A stretch of 36,546 nucleotides of DNA from Deltaproteobacteria bacterium (GCA_025353585.1 JANXOM010000287.1:1-36546); one strand, 5' to 3'. Counted from the stretch's first letter, positions 18,824 to 26,638 are shown. The notes: generated from the letters alone by a model not told the origin. Program-made: numbers and translations.

Positions 18824-19741
18824 TTAACGCTTGTGGACCTCCAGCGGCGGCACGGCGGCGCCCTCCGCGAGGAGCCTCGCCCCCTGCGTCACGAGCCGGG
18901 CCTCGCACAGGGCGATCGCGGCCGCCTCGCGCTCCGTCGTCACGAACCCGCGCCCGAGCCGCTGGGCCACGCCCGCGGTGGTCCCCGAGCCGGCGAACCA
19001 GTCCGCGACGCGGTCGCCCGGTCGCGTCACGGCGCGCACGACCCGCTCGACGAGGCGCTCCGGCTTCTGCGAGGGCCACCCGGTGCGCTCGCGATCCGAG
19101 TGGTTCAGTGTCTCGACGTCCGTCCACCAGTCCTCGGGGATCTTGCCGGCGGCGATGGGGTAACGGTAGACGCGGCCGGTCTTCTTGTCGGTCTTCTCCT
19201 GGACGCCGCCCGCGACGCGCATGTGCGAGCCGGCGCGCCGGGCGACGCGGATGGCGTCGGGGTAAAAGGCGTAGTCGACGCCGCGCGCGTACCAGAGGAT
19301 CGTGTCGTGCTTGCGAGCGAACCCGCGCCGGCTCTTGCCGCCGACGGCGTAGCACCAGACGATCTCGTTGACGAAGCGCGCGCGTCCGAAGAGGCGATCG
19401 AGGGCGACCTTGATGTAGTGAACGGCGCGGTAGTCCAGGTGCACGAAGAGCGAGCCGGTGGCGGACAGCGCCCGCCGGCTCTCCGCCAGGTACGGCGCGA
19501 GCCAGGCCACGAAGGCATCGGGATCGTCGGCGCGGTCCGCGTAGCGCTGGCCGGCGGCGCGGCCGATCTGGGCCGCCCCGGTGCCGAACGGGGGATCGAT
19601 GTAGATGAGGTCGAGGGCGCCATCGGGCAGGGAGGCGAGCTCGACCGCGGCGTCGCCATGGACGAGGCGATCCGCCCGCCCCGCGCCGCCCAGGGCGTGG
19701 CGGCGCAGCAAGGTGTCTTTGATCAGCTCGATCTGCGGCAT
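18824..19741 (-). CDS. Beta-class DNA N6-adenine/N4-cytosine methyltransferase, orphan
   Basis: This 305-residue enzyme has catalytic motif [12 protein letters not shown] at 47-56 near the N-terminus and SAM-binding motif [10 protein letters not shown] at 247-255 near the C-terminus, the order that defines the beta class (HinfI, CcrM relatives). DPPF favours adenine-N6 or cytosine-N4 methylation over cytosine-C5. No restriction endonuclease gene lies beside it, so it is an orphan methyltransferase, possibly regulatory. The ATG at 19739-19741 was preferred to the GTG at 19756. Residues 180-200 hold a Lys/Arg-rich insert that may belong to the target-recognition region. It diverges from the small gene at 19791 and lies upstream of the PP2C gene on the same strand. 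Confidence 0.88.
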   Translation of the reverse strand: MPQIELIKDTLLRRHALGGAGRADRLVHGDAAVELASLPDGALDLIYIDPPFGTGAAQIGRAAGQRYADRADDPDAFVAWLAPYLAESRRALSATGSLFVHLDYRAVHYIKVALDRLFGRARFVNEIVWCYAVGGKSRRGFARKHDTILWYARGVDYAFYPDAIRVARRAGSHMRVAGGVQEKTDKKTGRVYRYPIAAGKIPEDWWTDVETLNHSDRERTGWPSQKPERLVERVVRAVTRPGDRVADWFAGSGTTAGVAQRLGRGFVTTEREAAAIALCEARLVTQGARLLAEGAAVPPLEVHKR

Positions 19742-19778
19742 GCGACGACGTGGCACGACACTACCAGCGCCGGACGGG

Positions 19779-19784
19779 TACCAT
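19779..19784 (+). promoter_or_regulatory. Putative -10 (TACCAT), leaderless start of the gene at 19791
   Basis: TACCAT ends 6 bases before the GTG at 19791. A weak -35 match (ACGACA) lies 18 bases upstream of it. Confidence 0.4.
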
Positions 19785-19790
19785 GCGGTC

Positions 19791-20117
19791 GTGCGTTTCT
19801 GTCCGTGGTATCCGCTCGCCGAAGCGGCGGCGCGCGCGCCCGTGGGCGAGGGCGTGCTGCAGCTCCGCGTCGTCGCCGGGCTCGTCGATTACCCGCGCGG
19901 CAAGAGCGCGATGGTGCGGTACGTCCACGCGAGCGACGCGCGCGCGGCCGCCGCGGCGCTGGCCGTGACGGGCGGTGGGGCCCTGTTGTGTCGGCACCTC
20001 GAGTTCGAGGCCGGGGCGCGGCCGGCCGCGGTCTACGCGCAGGTCCACGGGGAGTTCGTGCGCCGGTTCGGCGCCGTGCCGCGCGACGAGGCGGCTGCGT
20101 GCGAGGTCGCGCCGTGA
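19791..20117 (+). CDS. Small conserved-looking protein of unknown function
   Basis: This 108-residue protein starts [17 protein letters not shown] (GTG start). It has a compact alpha/beta appearance with [25 protein letters not shown] in the middle. The phrase has a faint likeness to GIY-YIG folds (G-V-x-Q-L-R ... Y-x-x-G-K), but the catalytic Arg and Glu pattern is not convincing, so no activity is assigned. The upstream part of the frame was discarded because a -10-like hexamer sits 6 bases before the GTG and the sequence before it is the antisense of the methyltransferase gene. The stop overlaps the next gene by 4 bases (GTGA), making a two-gene operon. Confidence 0.7.
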   Translation: MRFCPWYPLAEAAARAPVGEGVLQLRVVAGLVDYPRGKSAMVRYVHASDARAAAAALAVTGGGALLCRHLEFEAGARPAAVYAQVHGEFVRRFGAVPRDEAAACEVAP

Positions 20118-20659
20118 ACCTCGTCGAGGCGGAGGCCACGGGCCCGATCGAGGGCGAAGAAGCGATCGTCACGCCGCCGCGACCGCCCCACCGGCGCGTG
20201 TCGGTGTCGCTGCTGTTCACCGTGACGATGCTGGTGGGCACCGTCGTGACCATCTACACGGTGTTCCCGCCCGAGGGCGATCTCGCGGGCGAGGCGATCG
20301 CGCGGCACCGCGAGGTGTCCCCGGCGTGGGCGCTGACGTCGCCGTCGCCGGCGGAGCTGCGCGCGTGGGTCGCGGGCGTGGTCGGCGAGGACGCGCCGCT
20401 CGGGCTGCCGCGGGCGGGCGTGGTCGTGCTCGGCGCGCGGCGGGTCGAGGTCGTGCACCACGCGGCCGCGCTGCTGCGCGTTCACTCGGGGACAGCGGAC
20501 CTGTCGTACATCGTGCAGCTCGCGCGCGACGACGAGCCCGCGCGCCTGACGCACGACGAGGACGAGCTCCACGCGGTCGCCTGGCGGACCGGCCGGTTCG
20601 CATACGCGGTCGTCGGGCCGGTCACCAGCGCGAGCGCCTGGGAAGCCGCGTTGCGCTGA
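20114..20659 (+). CDS. Membrane protein resembling the C-terminal domain of anti-sigma factors
   Basis: This 181-residue protein has a cytoplasmic N-terminus of about 28 residues, one transmembrane helix (about 29-51, VSVSLLFTVTMLVGTVVTIYTVF) and an external domain. The external domain reads HREVSPAW, AELRAWVAGVVGEDAPLGLPRAG, VVVLGARRVEVVHHAAALLRVH, DLSYIVQLAR and VAWRTGRFAYAVVG. That order closely follows the extracytoplasmic domain of many anti-ECF-sigma proteins (Hr.y .. s.d...l..W ... lP.l...G..LlGgR ... aAlL.Y ... W..g...Y.lv). The Zn anti-sigma domain (HxxxCxxC) expected before the helix is absent. GTG start, coupled to the small gene upstream. The similarity is a by-eye judgement. It converges with the ECF sigma/anti-sigma operon. 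Confidence 0.7.
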   Translation: MNLVEAEATGPIEGEEAIVTPPRPPHRRVSVSLLFTVTMLVGTVVTIYTVFPPEGDLAGEAIARHREVSPAWALTSPSPAELRAWVAGVVGEDAPLGLPRAGVVVLGARRVEVVHHAAALLRVHSGTADLSYIVQLARDDEPARLTHDEDELHAVAWRTGRFAYAVVGPVTSASAWEAALR

Positions 20660-20663
20660 TCGC

Positions 20664-20699
20664 CGCCCTGACAGGCGCCCTGACAGGCGCCCTGACAGG
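20664..20699 (+). repeat. Three tandem copies of a 12-base unit
   Basis: CGCCCTGACAGG is repeated exactly three times just after the stop of the gene ending at 20659. Each copy contains the near-palindrome CCTG-A-CAGG. It lies between convergent genes. Confidence 0.9.
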
Positions 20700-20736
20700 G
20701 GCCTGGCCCCTTTGTTAGTGTCCGGTAGCCGGACAC
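20698..20736. terminator. Two adjacent hairpins between convergent genes
   Basis: Hairpin 1: GGGG-CCTGG-CCCC (20698-20710) followed by TTT, a weak terminator for the plus-strand gene pair. Hairpin 2: GTGTCCGG-TAG-CCGGACAC (20718-20736), a perfect 8-base stem with a 3-base loop that reads equally on both strands and lies 13 bases past the anti-sigma stop. Confidence 0.55.
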
Positions 20737-20749
20737 CGTCCGAGGCCGG

Positions 20750-21439
20750 TCACGGCTGTTCGGGCCGGACGGTCACGCACGCCACGCCCTCGCCCGGCAC
20801 GTAGGCGGCTCGAGCGGGCGTGCCGGCTACGCCCATCACCGCGCACACCCGATTCGCGCGCGAGCCCGTGAGCTCGAACGCCCCCGGCACGACGACGCGG
20901 TTCCCGCACGCGACCCGCGCCGGCGCCAGCGGGTAGTCGGGGCCCGCGGGCGAGCCCTGCTCGATCACGGCGACATCGACCCAGGTCGCGGCGCCGGGCG
21001 CGCACGTCACCACGACCTTCCACCGGTCGCCCGCGCGGAACGTCTGCGCACCCGCGCCCATGCCGATCGCGCCCGCCCGATCGCGCACGAGATCGACCAC
21101 CACCTCGCCGGCGCCCTTCACCGTCGCGACGCGCTCGGCGCGCTCGTCGCGCCCATGATCGCCGCCGCGCGGCCGCACCACCAGCAGCAGGATCGCCGCC
21201 GCCGCCGCGAGCCCGAACGCGGGCATCCCCCAGCGCAGCCACGCCCACCGCGACGCGATCTTCTCCGGCACGCGCAGCGGCGGTAGCGCCACCACGTCCA
21301 CCCGGATCTCCTCCATGCACGACCGACACGCCGCGCACGCCTGGAGGTGCGCGGTCGCCGGCGCGTCCCGCTCGCCGAGCGCCATGCCCTCGAGCCGCCG
21401 CCAGCTGACCGGCTCGCCGATGCACGCGAGCGCGCTCAC
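20750..21439 (-). CDS. Anti-sigma factor with Zn-finger (ZAS-type) domain
   Basis: The product has 229 residues. The N-terminal cytoplasmic part carries HLQACAACRSC: His31, Cys35 and Cys38 form the HxxxCxxC zinc-binding pattern of anti-ECF-sigma factors, with an extra Cys41. A transmembrane helix follows (about 70-88, GMPAFGLAAAAAILLLVV) and then an external strand-rich domain of about 130 residues with three Cys. The start is GTG at 21437-21439, overlapping the sigma-factor stop by 4 bases (GTGA), the classic cotranslated sigma/anti-sigma arrangement. It should bind and inhibit the sigma factor encoded at 21436-21921 until a signal reaches the external domain. Confidence 0.85.
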   Translation of the reverse strand: MSALACIGEPVSWRRLEGMALGERDAPATAHLQACAACRSCMEEIRVDVVALPPLRVPEKIASRWAWLRWGMPAFGLAAAAAILLLVVRPRGGDHGRDERAERVATVKGAGEVVVDLVRDRAGAIGMGAGAQTFRAGDRWKVVVTCAPGAATWVDVAVIEQGSPAGPDYPLAPARVACGNRVVVPGAFELTGSRANRVCAVMGVAGTPARAAYVPGEGVACVTVRPEQP

Positions 21440-21921
21440 GCGGCCTCTCCCCGGAGCGCGATGACCTCGTCGCGGATGCGATCGAGCCGCTTGCCGATGG
21501 TCTTGCGGGAGAGCCCGAGCTGCGTCGCGATCTCCTCTTGCGTCAGATCGTCGACGAAGCGCGCGACCAGCACCTCGAGGTGCCCCGCGTCGAGCCGCTC
21601 CGCCAGCTGCGCGATGAGGCTAACCCCGACCACCACGTCGTCCATCCGCACGCGCGCGATCGGCGCCGCCGCGGCCTGCTCGCGCTCGAGCAGGCGCACG
21701 CGCGTGGCGCGGTCGCGAATGGCGTTGATGCAACGGTTGGTCACGGCTCGGTACAGGTAGGGCAGGTCCACGTCACGACCCCAGCGCGGGATCAGATCGA
21801 CAAACAGCGCGTGCACGATATCCACGGCGTCCTCGCGGCTGCGCAACATGCGCTCCGCCTTGCGGACGAGCGCAGGCCCGTACGCTCGGTACGCCGCCTG
21901 AGGATCAATGACAGGTTCCAC
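21436..21921 (-). CDS. ECF-type RNA polymerase sigma factor
   Basis: The product is about 161 residues long. Region 2 is visible (LRSREDAVDIVHALFVDLIPRW ... LPYLYRAVTNRCINAIRDRAT), where DAVDIVHALF and YLYRAVTNRCI match core binding and -10 recognition. Region 4 contains the helix-turn-helix LTQEEIATQLGLSRKTIGKRLDRI. No regions 1 or 3 are present, as in ECF factors. The GTG at 21921 gives MEPVIDPQAAYRAYG and overlaps the end of the Cys-rich protein gene by 17 bases; an upstream GTG at 21978 is possible, but that stretch is antisense-like. The gene is the third in the operon and is coupled to its anti-sigma gene. Confidence 0.87.
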   Translation of the reverse strand: MEPVIDPQAAYRAYGPALVRKAERMLRSREDAVDIVHALFVDLIPRWGRDVDLPYLYRAVTNRCINAIRDRATRVRLLEREQAAAAPIARVRMDDVVVGVSLIAQLAERLDAGHLEVLVARFVDDLTQEEIATQLGLSRKTIGKRLDRIRDEVIALRGEAA

Positions 21922-23050
21922 CTTGAATGCCGCCGACGGTGCACGGACCTCCGTGCAGCCCGTTGGCGTCCGACACACTGGGGCAATCGTTCGCTGTCAC
22001 GCAAGTGCGCCCATCGCTGCACTCGCTCCGCAGGGCGCCATCGCACGCGTGCGACGCGCAATCCTCGGCGCTCGCGCACGCTTCCCCGAACTGCCGGAGG
22101 TGGGCGCCCGGGCTGCACACGAACGGACGGACGAGCGGCGTCCCTTGCGCCCAGCCAGCGCCGCACGCCTCGCCGCTGCCGCACATGTGGTCGCGGTCGC
22201 ACGTCGAGCACGCGCCGAGGCCCCCGTCGGCGCCCTGGAAACAGATGCCCGTCGCGCACTCCGCGCCGCTCGCGCACGGGCCGCCCAGCGACACGCTCGC
22301 GGCGGCCACGCACTCCTGGGGCAGGCCGCGCGTCGGCAACGAGTCGGGGCCGATGCCGCAGACGGCGCCGGATCCGCACGCGACGCCGTCGCCGCAGCCG
22401 ATGCACACGCCGCCGAGCCCGAACAGCCCGGTCGTGAACGGCGTCGGCAGCGCGGTGCTACCGCACTGGCCGCTCGCGCACCCGGCGCTGCCGCTGCACG
22501 GCTCGCCGTTCGCCTGCGGGGATGCCACCACCGGATCGATCCCGGCGCACGCGCCCTCGTCGGCGATCTTCGCGTTGATCTGCGCGAGGACCGCGTTCCC
22601 GGCGCCCTGCTTCGCGAGCTCGAACCGCACGCCGGAGTAGGGCGCCGGCAGGGCGATGATGAACGAGAGCGGCTTCCAGCTCGCGCTCGGGATCACCTCG
22701 GCGAGCTCGACCGACCCGTCGCCGCCGACGTCGACGTTCAGCTTCACCTGCGCGTTGCCGTCGATGTTCGCGATCAGGTCGAACTCGATGCACGTGCCAT
22801 CGCTGCTCGTGACCGGCGTCAGCTGCGCGATCGCCGCGTCCTCGCCGACGAGCTCGACGCCGGGGTCGCCCTCGTTCCACGTCGGGACGCGCGCGGCCGA
22901 CCCGCGCTCCACCGTCCACGCGCACAGCGAGTCGCCGCACCACAGGTCGAAGCCCGGGTCCTTCGTGATCTGACCGCAGTCCGTCGCGCCGATCTGCGAG
23001 GCCGCAGCGGCGAGGACGAACGCGGAGAGGTAGCGGATCTTCGTCGGCAT
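21905..23050 (-). CDS. Secreted Cys-rich protein with N-terminal ligand-binding-like domain
   Basis: The 381-residue product has a signal peptide (about 1-22, cut near GATDC). Residues 25-165 form a beta-sandwich-like domain (LCAWTVERGSAARVPTWN, CIEFDLIANIDGNAQVKLNVDVGG, WKPLSFIIALPA) reminiscent of carbohydrate-binding modules. From about 175 come five or six Cys-rich modules of the type G-x-x-C-x-S-x-x-x-C-x-x-G-x-C, common on myxobacterial surface proteins. The last module ends at the C-terminus with GGTCH. Over 25 Cys imply disulfide bonding outside the cytoplasm. It follows the caspase gene by 8 bases and overlaps the sigma-factor gene by 17 bases, so it belongs to the same operon. Function unknown; a surface or sensor role is an inference. 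Confidence 0.8.
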   Translation of the reverse strand: MPTKIRYLSAFVLAAAASQIGATDCGQITKDPGFDLWCGDSLCAWTVERGSAARVPTWNEGDPGVELVGEDAAIAQLTPVTSSDGTCIEFDLIANIDGNAQVKLNVDVGGDGSVELAEVIPSASWKPLSFIIALPAPYSGVRFELAKQGAGNAVLAQINAKIADEGACAGIDPVVASPQANGEPCSGSAGCASGQCGSTALPTPFTTGLFGLGGVCIGCGDGVACGSGAVCGIGPDSLPTRGLPQECVAAASVSLGGPCASGAECATGICFQGADGGLGACSTCDRDHMCGSGEACGAGWAQGTPLVRPFVCSPGAHLRQFGEACASAEDCASHACDGALRSECSDGRTCVTANDCPSVSDANGLHGGPCTVGGIQGGTCH

Positions 23051-23058
23051 GGCGGCTC

Positions 23059-24717
23059 CTAGAAGCTGTAGGACAGCCCGACGGCGAGGCGGCTGCCACC
23101 GCTCGCGTGGGTGTTCCCGATGAGGTCCTTGACGACGGGCGCGTAGCCGTACGCGTAGCCAATGGAGAAGCCGAGCACCGGGTGCACGGGGTCCTCGAAG
23201 TGCAGGCCGGCGCCCGCCTCGAGCGACGGGCCGATGTACGTATGCGAGTTCTCGTTCCCCGCGTCCGCGCCCGTGAAGTGCGCGCGCCCGACACCGAGGC
23301 CGCCCGCCAGCTGCGCGTAGATCGCGGTGCGCCCGGTCGGCGAGAGCTTCTGCTCGCCGCGCGCGACGCCCGACACCGTGGTCACGCCCCAGGCGAGCTT
23401 CTGCTCGCCGCCGACGTCGGTCTCGTGGGTCCACCCGGGCATGGTCGTCCAGCCGAGCTGGGCGCCGACCCACACGCGCGGATCGATCCGCTGCAGCGCC
23501 GCGAGCTGGAGCCCCGAGCTCGTGCCGCCGCCGCCGTAGCCGAACGTCGTGAGGTTCTGCGTGTACGCGTCGTCGCGCTCGCCACCGAGGAACCCGGTGG
23601 CCTCAACGCGCAGCGGGTGGACAAACCGCGGCCCGCCGGGGCCCTTCGTCGCCGTCTCGCGGACCTCCTCGGTCGCGCAGCGGTCGAGCTCGACCACGCC
23701 GCCGGCCGTGACCTCGCAGCGCGACAGCGTCTGGCCGTGGCGCACGATCACCTGGTAGTCGCCCGGCGCAACAGCGATGCGCACCGCGGTGCCCTTCGCC
23801 TTGTACGTCTCGGCGACGACGGTCTTGCTGCGCTTGTCCTCGACCAGCGACTGCCCCTCCAGCGCGGCGGGGAGCTCGATCGTCTTCGTCGCGGCGCGCG
23901 GGTACGAGAGCGCCACGTCGCCGTGGCCCTTCATGTCGGCCTCGAACGTCACGTGCTGCCCGCCGACCGCCGTCTCGGCCGTCGCGATCAACGTCTGGTG
24001 ATACGCGTACTGGTACGCCTCGTCGATCGTGACCTGGCCATCGCCGTTGGCGTCGCCCGCGCCGCGCAGTCCGACGAGGAAGTGGTGCGTGAAGTACGAC
24101 GACTTCAGGACCTCGCTCTCCTGCGAGAGCTCGCTGCCGCTCGACGACGCGAGGACGGCCACGCCCGACGCGTCGAGGTGCTGGCGCGAGTTGAAGGAGA
24201 AGTCGGCGGCCGGCTGCGCGCCCTTGACGCGGGAGAACGCGCCGCTCTGGCAGGCGTCGAGCACGACGACGGTGAGCGTGGCCGACGTCTGGAACAACCG
24301 CTGGCGGAGCTCGGTCAGCGGGAGCTCGGCGTCGCCGAGATCGATCGCGGTCGCGCGCGCGTGGCCCGAGTAATAAAAGAAGACGCGGCTCTGGCGGCCG
24401 GCGGCGAGGTCACCGGCGATGCGGCGCTGGAGCTCGTCGAGGCGGGCGCGGAGGGCGGTCGGCGTCGGGTGGACGATGACGTCGATCTGGTCCGGTGCGT
24501 ACCCGCCGAGCTCGGTGAGCACGGTTCCCACGCGGCGAGCGTCATCTTCGGCGTAGTGCAGCTCCACCTGACCGGGTCCGCCGAGGTTCGAGCCCACCAC
24601 GATCGCGTACGTCGCGACGGGCTGCTGCGGCGTGTCGGCGCGGGCCGGGCCGGCGGCGACGGCGACCACGGCGGTCGCGAGCGCGAACGCGACCAGGCTG
24701 GGAGTCCGGAGTGTCAT
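23059..24717 (-). CDS. Caspase-like (C14/metacaspase) protease with EF-hand-like loop and predicted C-terminal beta-barrel
   Basis: The product has 552 residues. Signal peptide at 1-28 (ends ARADTP). Residues 35-250 form a caspase p20-like fold: YAIVVGSNLG start strand, catalytic His119 in FFYYSGHARA and catalytic Cys156 in VVLDACQSGAF. Inside or just after it, DANGDGQVTIDE (222-233) is a canonical Ca-binding EF-hand loop (D222, N224, D226, E233). Residues 260-370 are strand-rich with PGDYQVIVRHG. Residues 375-552 have alternating patterns of outer-membrane strands and end in GLSYSF with a C-terminal Phe, as for BAM substrates. The protease domain would then face the periplasm. The ATG at 24717 has AGAGG at good spacing upstream. 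First gene of the sigma/anti-sigma operon. Confidence 0.87.
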   Translation of the reverse strand: MTLRTPSLVAFALATAVVAVAAGPARADTPQQPVATYAIVVGSNLGGPGQVELHYAEDDARRVGTVLTELGGYAPDQIDVIVHPTPTALRARLDELQRRIAGDLAAGRQSRVFFYYSGHARATAIDLGDAELPLTELRQRLFQTSATLTVVVLDACQSGAFSRVKGAQPAADFSFNSRQHLDASGVAVLASSSGSELSQESEVLKSSYFTHHFLVGLRGAGDANGDGQVTIDEAYQYAYHQTLIATAETAVGGQHVTFEADMKGHGDVALSYPRAATKTIELPAALEGQSLVEDKRSKTVVAETYKAKGTAVRIAVAPGDYQVIVRHGQTLSRCEVTAGGVVELDRCATEEVRETATKGPGGPRFVHPLRVEATGFLGGERDDAYTQNLTTFGYGGGGTSSGLQLAALQRIDPRVWVGAQLGWTTMPGWTHETDVGGEQKLAWGVTTVSGVARGEQKLSPTGRTAIYAQLAGGLGVGRAHFTGADAGNENSHTYIGPSLEAGAGLHFEDPVHPVLGFSIGYAYGYAPVVKDLIGNTHASGGSRLAVGLSYSF

Positions 24718-24721
24718 GAAA

Positions 24722-24729
24722 GCCTCTGC
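24722..24729 (-). promoter_or_regulatory. Shine-Dalgarno-like site for the caspase gene
   Basis: The minus strand reads GCAGAGGC a few bases before the ATG at 24717. It is one of the few recognisable ribosome-binding sites at an uncoupled start in this window, so this operon's mRNA probably has a normal leader. Confidence 0.4.
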
Positions 24730-24845
24730 CCCGTATGACACGCCAGGACCGACCCGTGGGAACCCCAATAACAGCCGGGGCGCGGGTGGCACGAGCGGGG
24801 TGCGTGATGTTACGCGGGCTTGCGACCGGGGACTTCGGCGGCTCC

Positions 24846-24886
24846 GTCGACGACTCGAGGTCGACGCCGGCGGCTCGCTGCCGGCG
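24846..24886 (-). terminator. Double hairpin after dinB
   Basis: Beginning 12 bases past the dinB stop on the minus strand: CGCCGGC-N8-GCCGGCG (24865-24886), followed directly by GTCGAC-N8-GTCGAC (24846-24865). No T-run follows, so it may be a Rho-aided end or an mRNA 3' stabiliser. The rest of the 181-base gap before the caspase gene shows no gene; it must hold the promoter of the caspase operon, but no convincing -35/-10 was found. Confidence 0.4.
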
Positions 24887-24898
24887 CGCTGCGGGCTC

Positions 24899-26092
24899 TC
24901 AATCACCGTCTTCGTCGGGCAAGTGCACGGCGCGCTTGATCAACCCGCGCCCGAACTTCGCCGCCACCCGGTCGAGCGTGTCGCCCAGCCGCTCGCCCTT
25001 CGCGCGCGCGGCCTCGTCGAACTGCAGCTGGCGCGGCGCCTGGCGCGGCTCGAGCCCGGTCGCCGTGAGCCCGCACAGCCGCACGCGGCCGCCCTCGCGC
25101 GGCTCGATCGGCACCTTGCCGAGCAGCTCGATCGCCACGCGGGCGAGCACGGCGCCGTCGCTCGTCGGCGCGTCGAGCGTGGTGCGGCGCGTGATCTCGC
25201 GGAAGTCGTCGTACTTGATCGTCAAGATCACGGCGCGCGCGCGCAGCTCGGCGTCGCGCAGCCGGCTGGCCACGCGGTCGGCCTGGCCGAGCAACGTCAC
25301 CGTCAGCTCGCCCGGGTCATCGATGTCGTCCTCGAACGTCTCCCGGTGCCCGATCGTGACCGCCTCGCGCTCGGGCTCGACGCCGCGCGCATCCTCCCCG
25401 CGCGCCAGCGCCGCGAGGTGACGTCCGGTCACCGGACCGAGCCGGCCCACGAGCGCGCGCTCTGGATAGCGCGCCACGTCTCCGATCGTGGACAGCCCCA
25501 TCGTCGCGAGCACCCCGCGCGTCGCCTCGCCCACGCCCCACAGCCGCCCCACGGGCAGCCCGTGCAGGAACGGCAGGAGGTCCTCGGGCGTCACGATGCG
25601 CAGGCCATCGGGCTTGTCGATGTCCGACGCGATCTTCGCCGCGAGCTTGATCGGGGCCACGCCGACCGACGCCACCAGCGCGAGCTCCTGGCGCACCCGC
25701 GCCTTGATCACCTCCGCCACCCCGCGCGGCGGCCCGAGCAACCGCTCGCTGCCGGTTAGATCGAGGAACGCCTCGTCGAGCGAGAGGCCCTCGACCTCGG
25801 GCGAGTAGTCTCCGAGGATCGCGAAGAAGCCCCGCGACGCGTCCACGTACCGCTCCATGCGGTGCTTGACCACGACCGCATGGCGGCAGCGCCGCAGCGC
25901 CTCAGCCATCGGCATCGCGGAGTGAATGCCGAACACGCGCGCCTCGTAGCTGCAGGACGCGACCACGCCGCGGCGGGCCGAGCCGCCGACGAGCACGGGC
26001 CGACCGCGCAGCGCCGGATCATCGCGCTGCTCGACCGCAGCATAGAACGCGTCGAGATCGACGTGCAGGATCGTGCGCGCGGGCGCGCTCAC
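24899..26092 (-). CDS. dinB: DNA polymerase IV (Y-family)
   Basis: This 397-residue translesion polymerase has the metal-binding residues in [12 protein letters not shown] (10-21) and [12 protein letters not shown] (about 103-114), the fingers motif [16 protein letters not shown], a helix-hairpin-helix thumb ([27 protein letters not shown]), and a little-finger domain to about 355. The last 40 residues are a charged tail ending HLPDEDGD; no clear QLxLF-type beta-clamp motif is obvious at the very end, although RQLQFDE at about 360 may serve as one. The GTG start lies 1 base after the stop of the HemJ-like gene, so the two are co-transcribed. No LexA-box-like dyad was recognised. Confidence 0.94.
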   Translation of the reverse strand: MSAPARTILHVDLDAFYAAVEQRDDPALRGRPVLVGGSARRGVVASCSYEARVFGIHSAMPMAEALRRCRHAVVVKHRMERYVDASRGFFAILGDYSPEVEGLSLDEAFLDLTGSERLLGPPRGVAEVIKARVRQELALVASVGVAPIKLAAKIASDIDKPDGLRIVTPEDLLPFLHGLPVGRLWGVGEATRGVLATMGLSTIGDVARYPERALVGRLGPVTGRHLAALARGEDARGVEPEREAVTIGHRETFEDDIDDPGELTVTLLGQADRVASRLRDAELRARAVILTIKYDDFREITRRTTLDAPTSDGAVLARVAIELLGKVPIEPREGGRVRLCGLTATGLEPRQAPRQLQFDEAARAKGERLGDTLDRVAAKFGRGLIKRAVHLPDEDGD

Positions 26093-26093
26093 G

Positions 26094-26570
26094 TCACGGA
26101 GTCGGCGCGAACATCGTAGGGCCGCGGACCACCATCACGATGATCACGACGATCGCGCCGAGCAGGAGGCTCCAGGGCCACGACGGCATGCCGCTGATCT
26201 GCCCGCGCGAGAACTTCGCGAGGCGACCGCGCACGACGCCGTGCACCGGGAGGATGCCGAGGACGACCGCCGTGAGCTTGATGTGAAACCACGCCGCGTG
26301 GGGCGCGCCGAAGAGGCTCGTCGTCGGGTGCGTACCGCGCGGGCCGCCCGCCGAGAACGCCATGCCAAGGCCACACCCGATCGCGAGGGTCGCGCTCAGA
26401 TCCATGACCATCGCGAGGGAGCGCTCCATGAGCGTCAGCTTGTCGAGGACGTCCTTCGGCGCGGTGGCGTGGACACGCAGGAGCCAGTACGTCGCCGTCA
26501 TGGCGGCGATCCAGAGGATGACTCCGATGAGGTGACCGACGAGCAGCCATTCGTAGACGGACTCCGACAT
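26094..26570 (-). CDS. HemJ/CopD-like small membrane protein
   Basis: The 158-residue protein has four predicted transmembrane helices. Helix 1 holds His13 in [14 protein letters not shown] and helix 3 has [15 protein letters not shown] with Lys98; a His in helix 1 and an HxK in helix 3 are features of the HemJ (UPF0093)/CopD group. HemJ is a protoporphyrinogen oxidase of many Gram-negatives. The R and loop residues fit loosely, so an authentic HemJ activity is uncertain and a generic CopD-like membrane protein is the alternative. It starts with ATG at 26568-26570, has its own putative -10, and is followed after 1 base by dinB. The genome also has a flavin-type enzyme (hemG at 14120-15478). 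Confidence 0.7.
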   Translation of the reverse strand: MSESVYEWLLVGHLIGVILWIAAMTATYWLLRVHATAPKDVLDKLTLMERSLAMVMDLSATLAIGCGLGMAFSAGGPRGTHPTTSLFGAPHAAWFHIKLTAVVLGILPVHGVVRGRLAKFSRGQISGMPSWPWSLLLGAIVVIIVMVVRGPTMFAPTP

Positions 26571-26576
26571 GCGGGG

Positions 26577-26582
26577 AATGTA
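26577..26582 (-). promoter_or_regulatory. Putative -10 (TACATT), leaderless HemJ-like gene
   Basis: TACATT on the minus strand ends 6 bases before the ATG at 26570. The only separate promoter visible for dinB would be this one. Confidence 0.42.
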
Positions 26583-26632
26583 GCACCTGAGCCGACACCG
26601 TGCCGTGCGGGCGCGCGCGCGCGGATCCCGGG

Positions 26633-26638
26633 TATCAT
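26633..26638 (+). promoter_or_regulatory. Putative -10 (TATCAT) of the DHH phosphoesterase gene
   Basis: TATCAT predicts transcription from about 26645, after the in-frame GTG at 26600, which would exclude that codon as the start. An alternating GC run (26611-26622) lies just upstream. Confidence 0.4.

Noticed and set aside
20664..20699. Three tandem 12-base copies considered as a CRISPR remnant
   Set aside because: Units are contiguous with no spacers, too short, and no cas gene is present.
24718..24898. ECF-type autoregulated promoter (GGAAC...GTC) before the caspase operon
   Set aside because: GGGAACC occurs only on the plus strand at about 24757, pointing away from the operon; no match was found on the minus strand.
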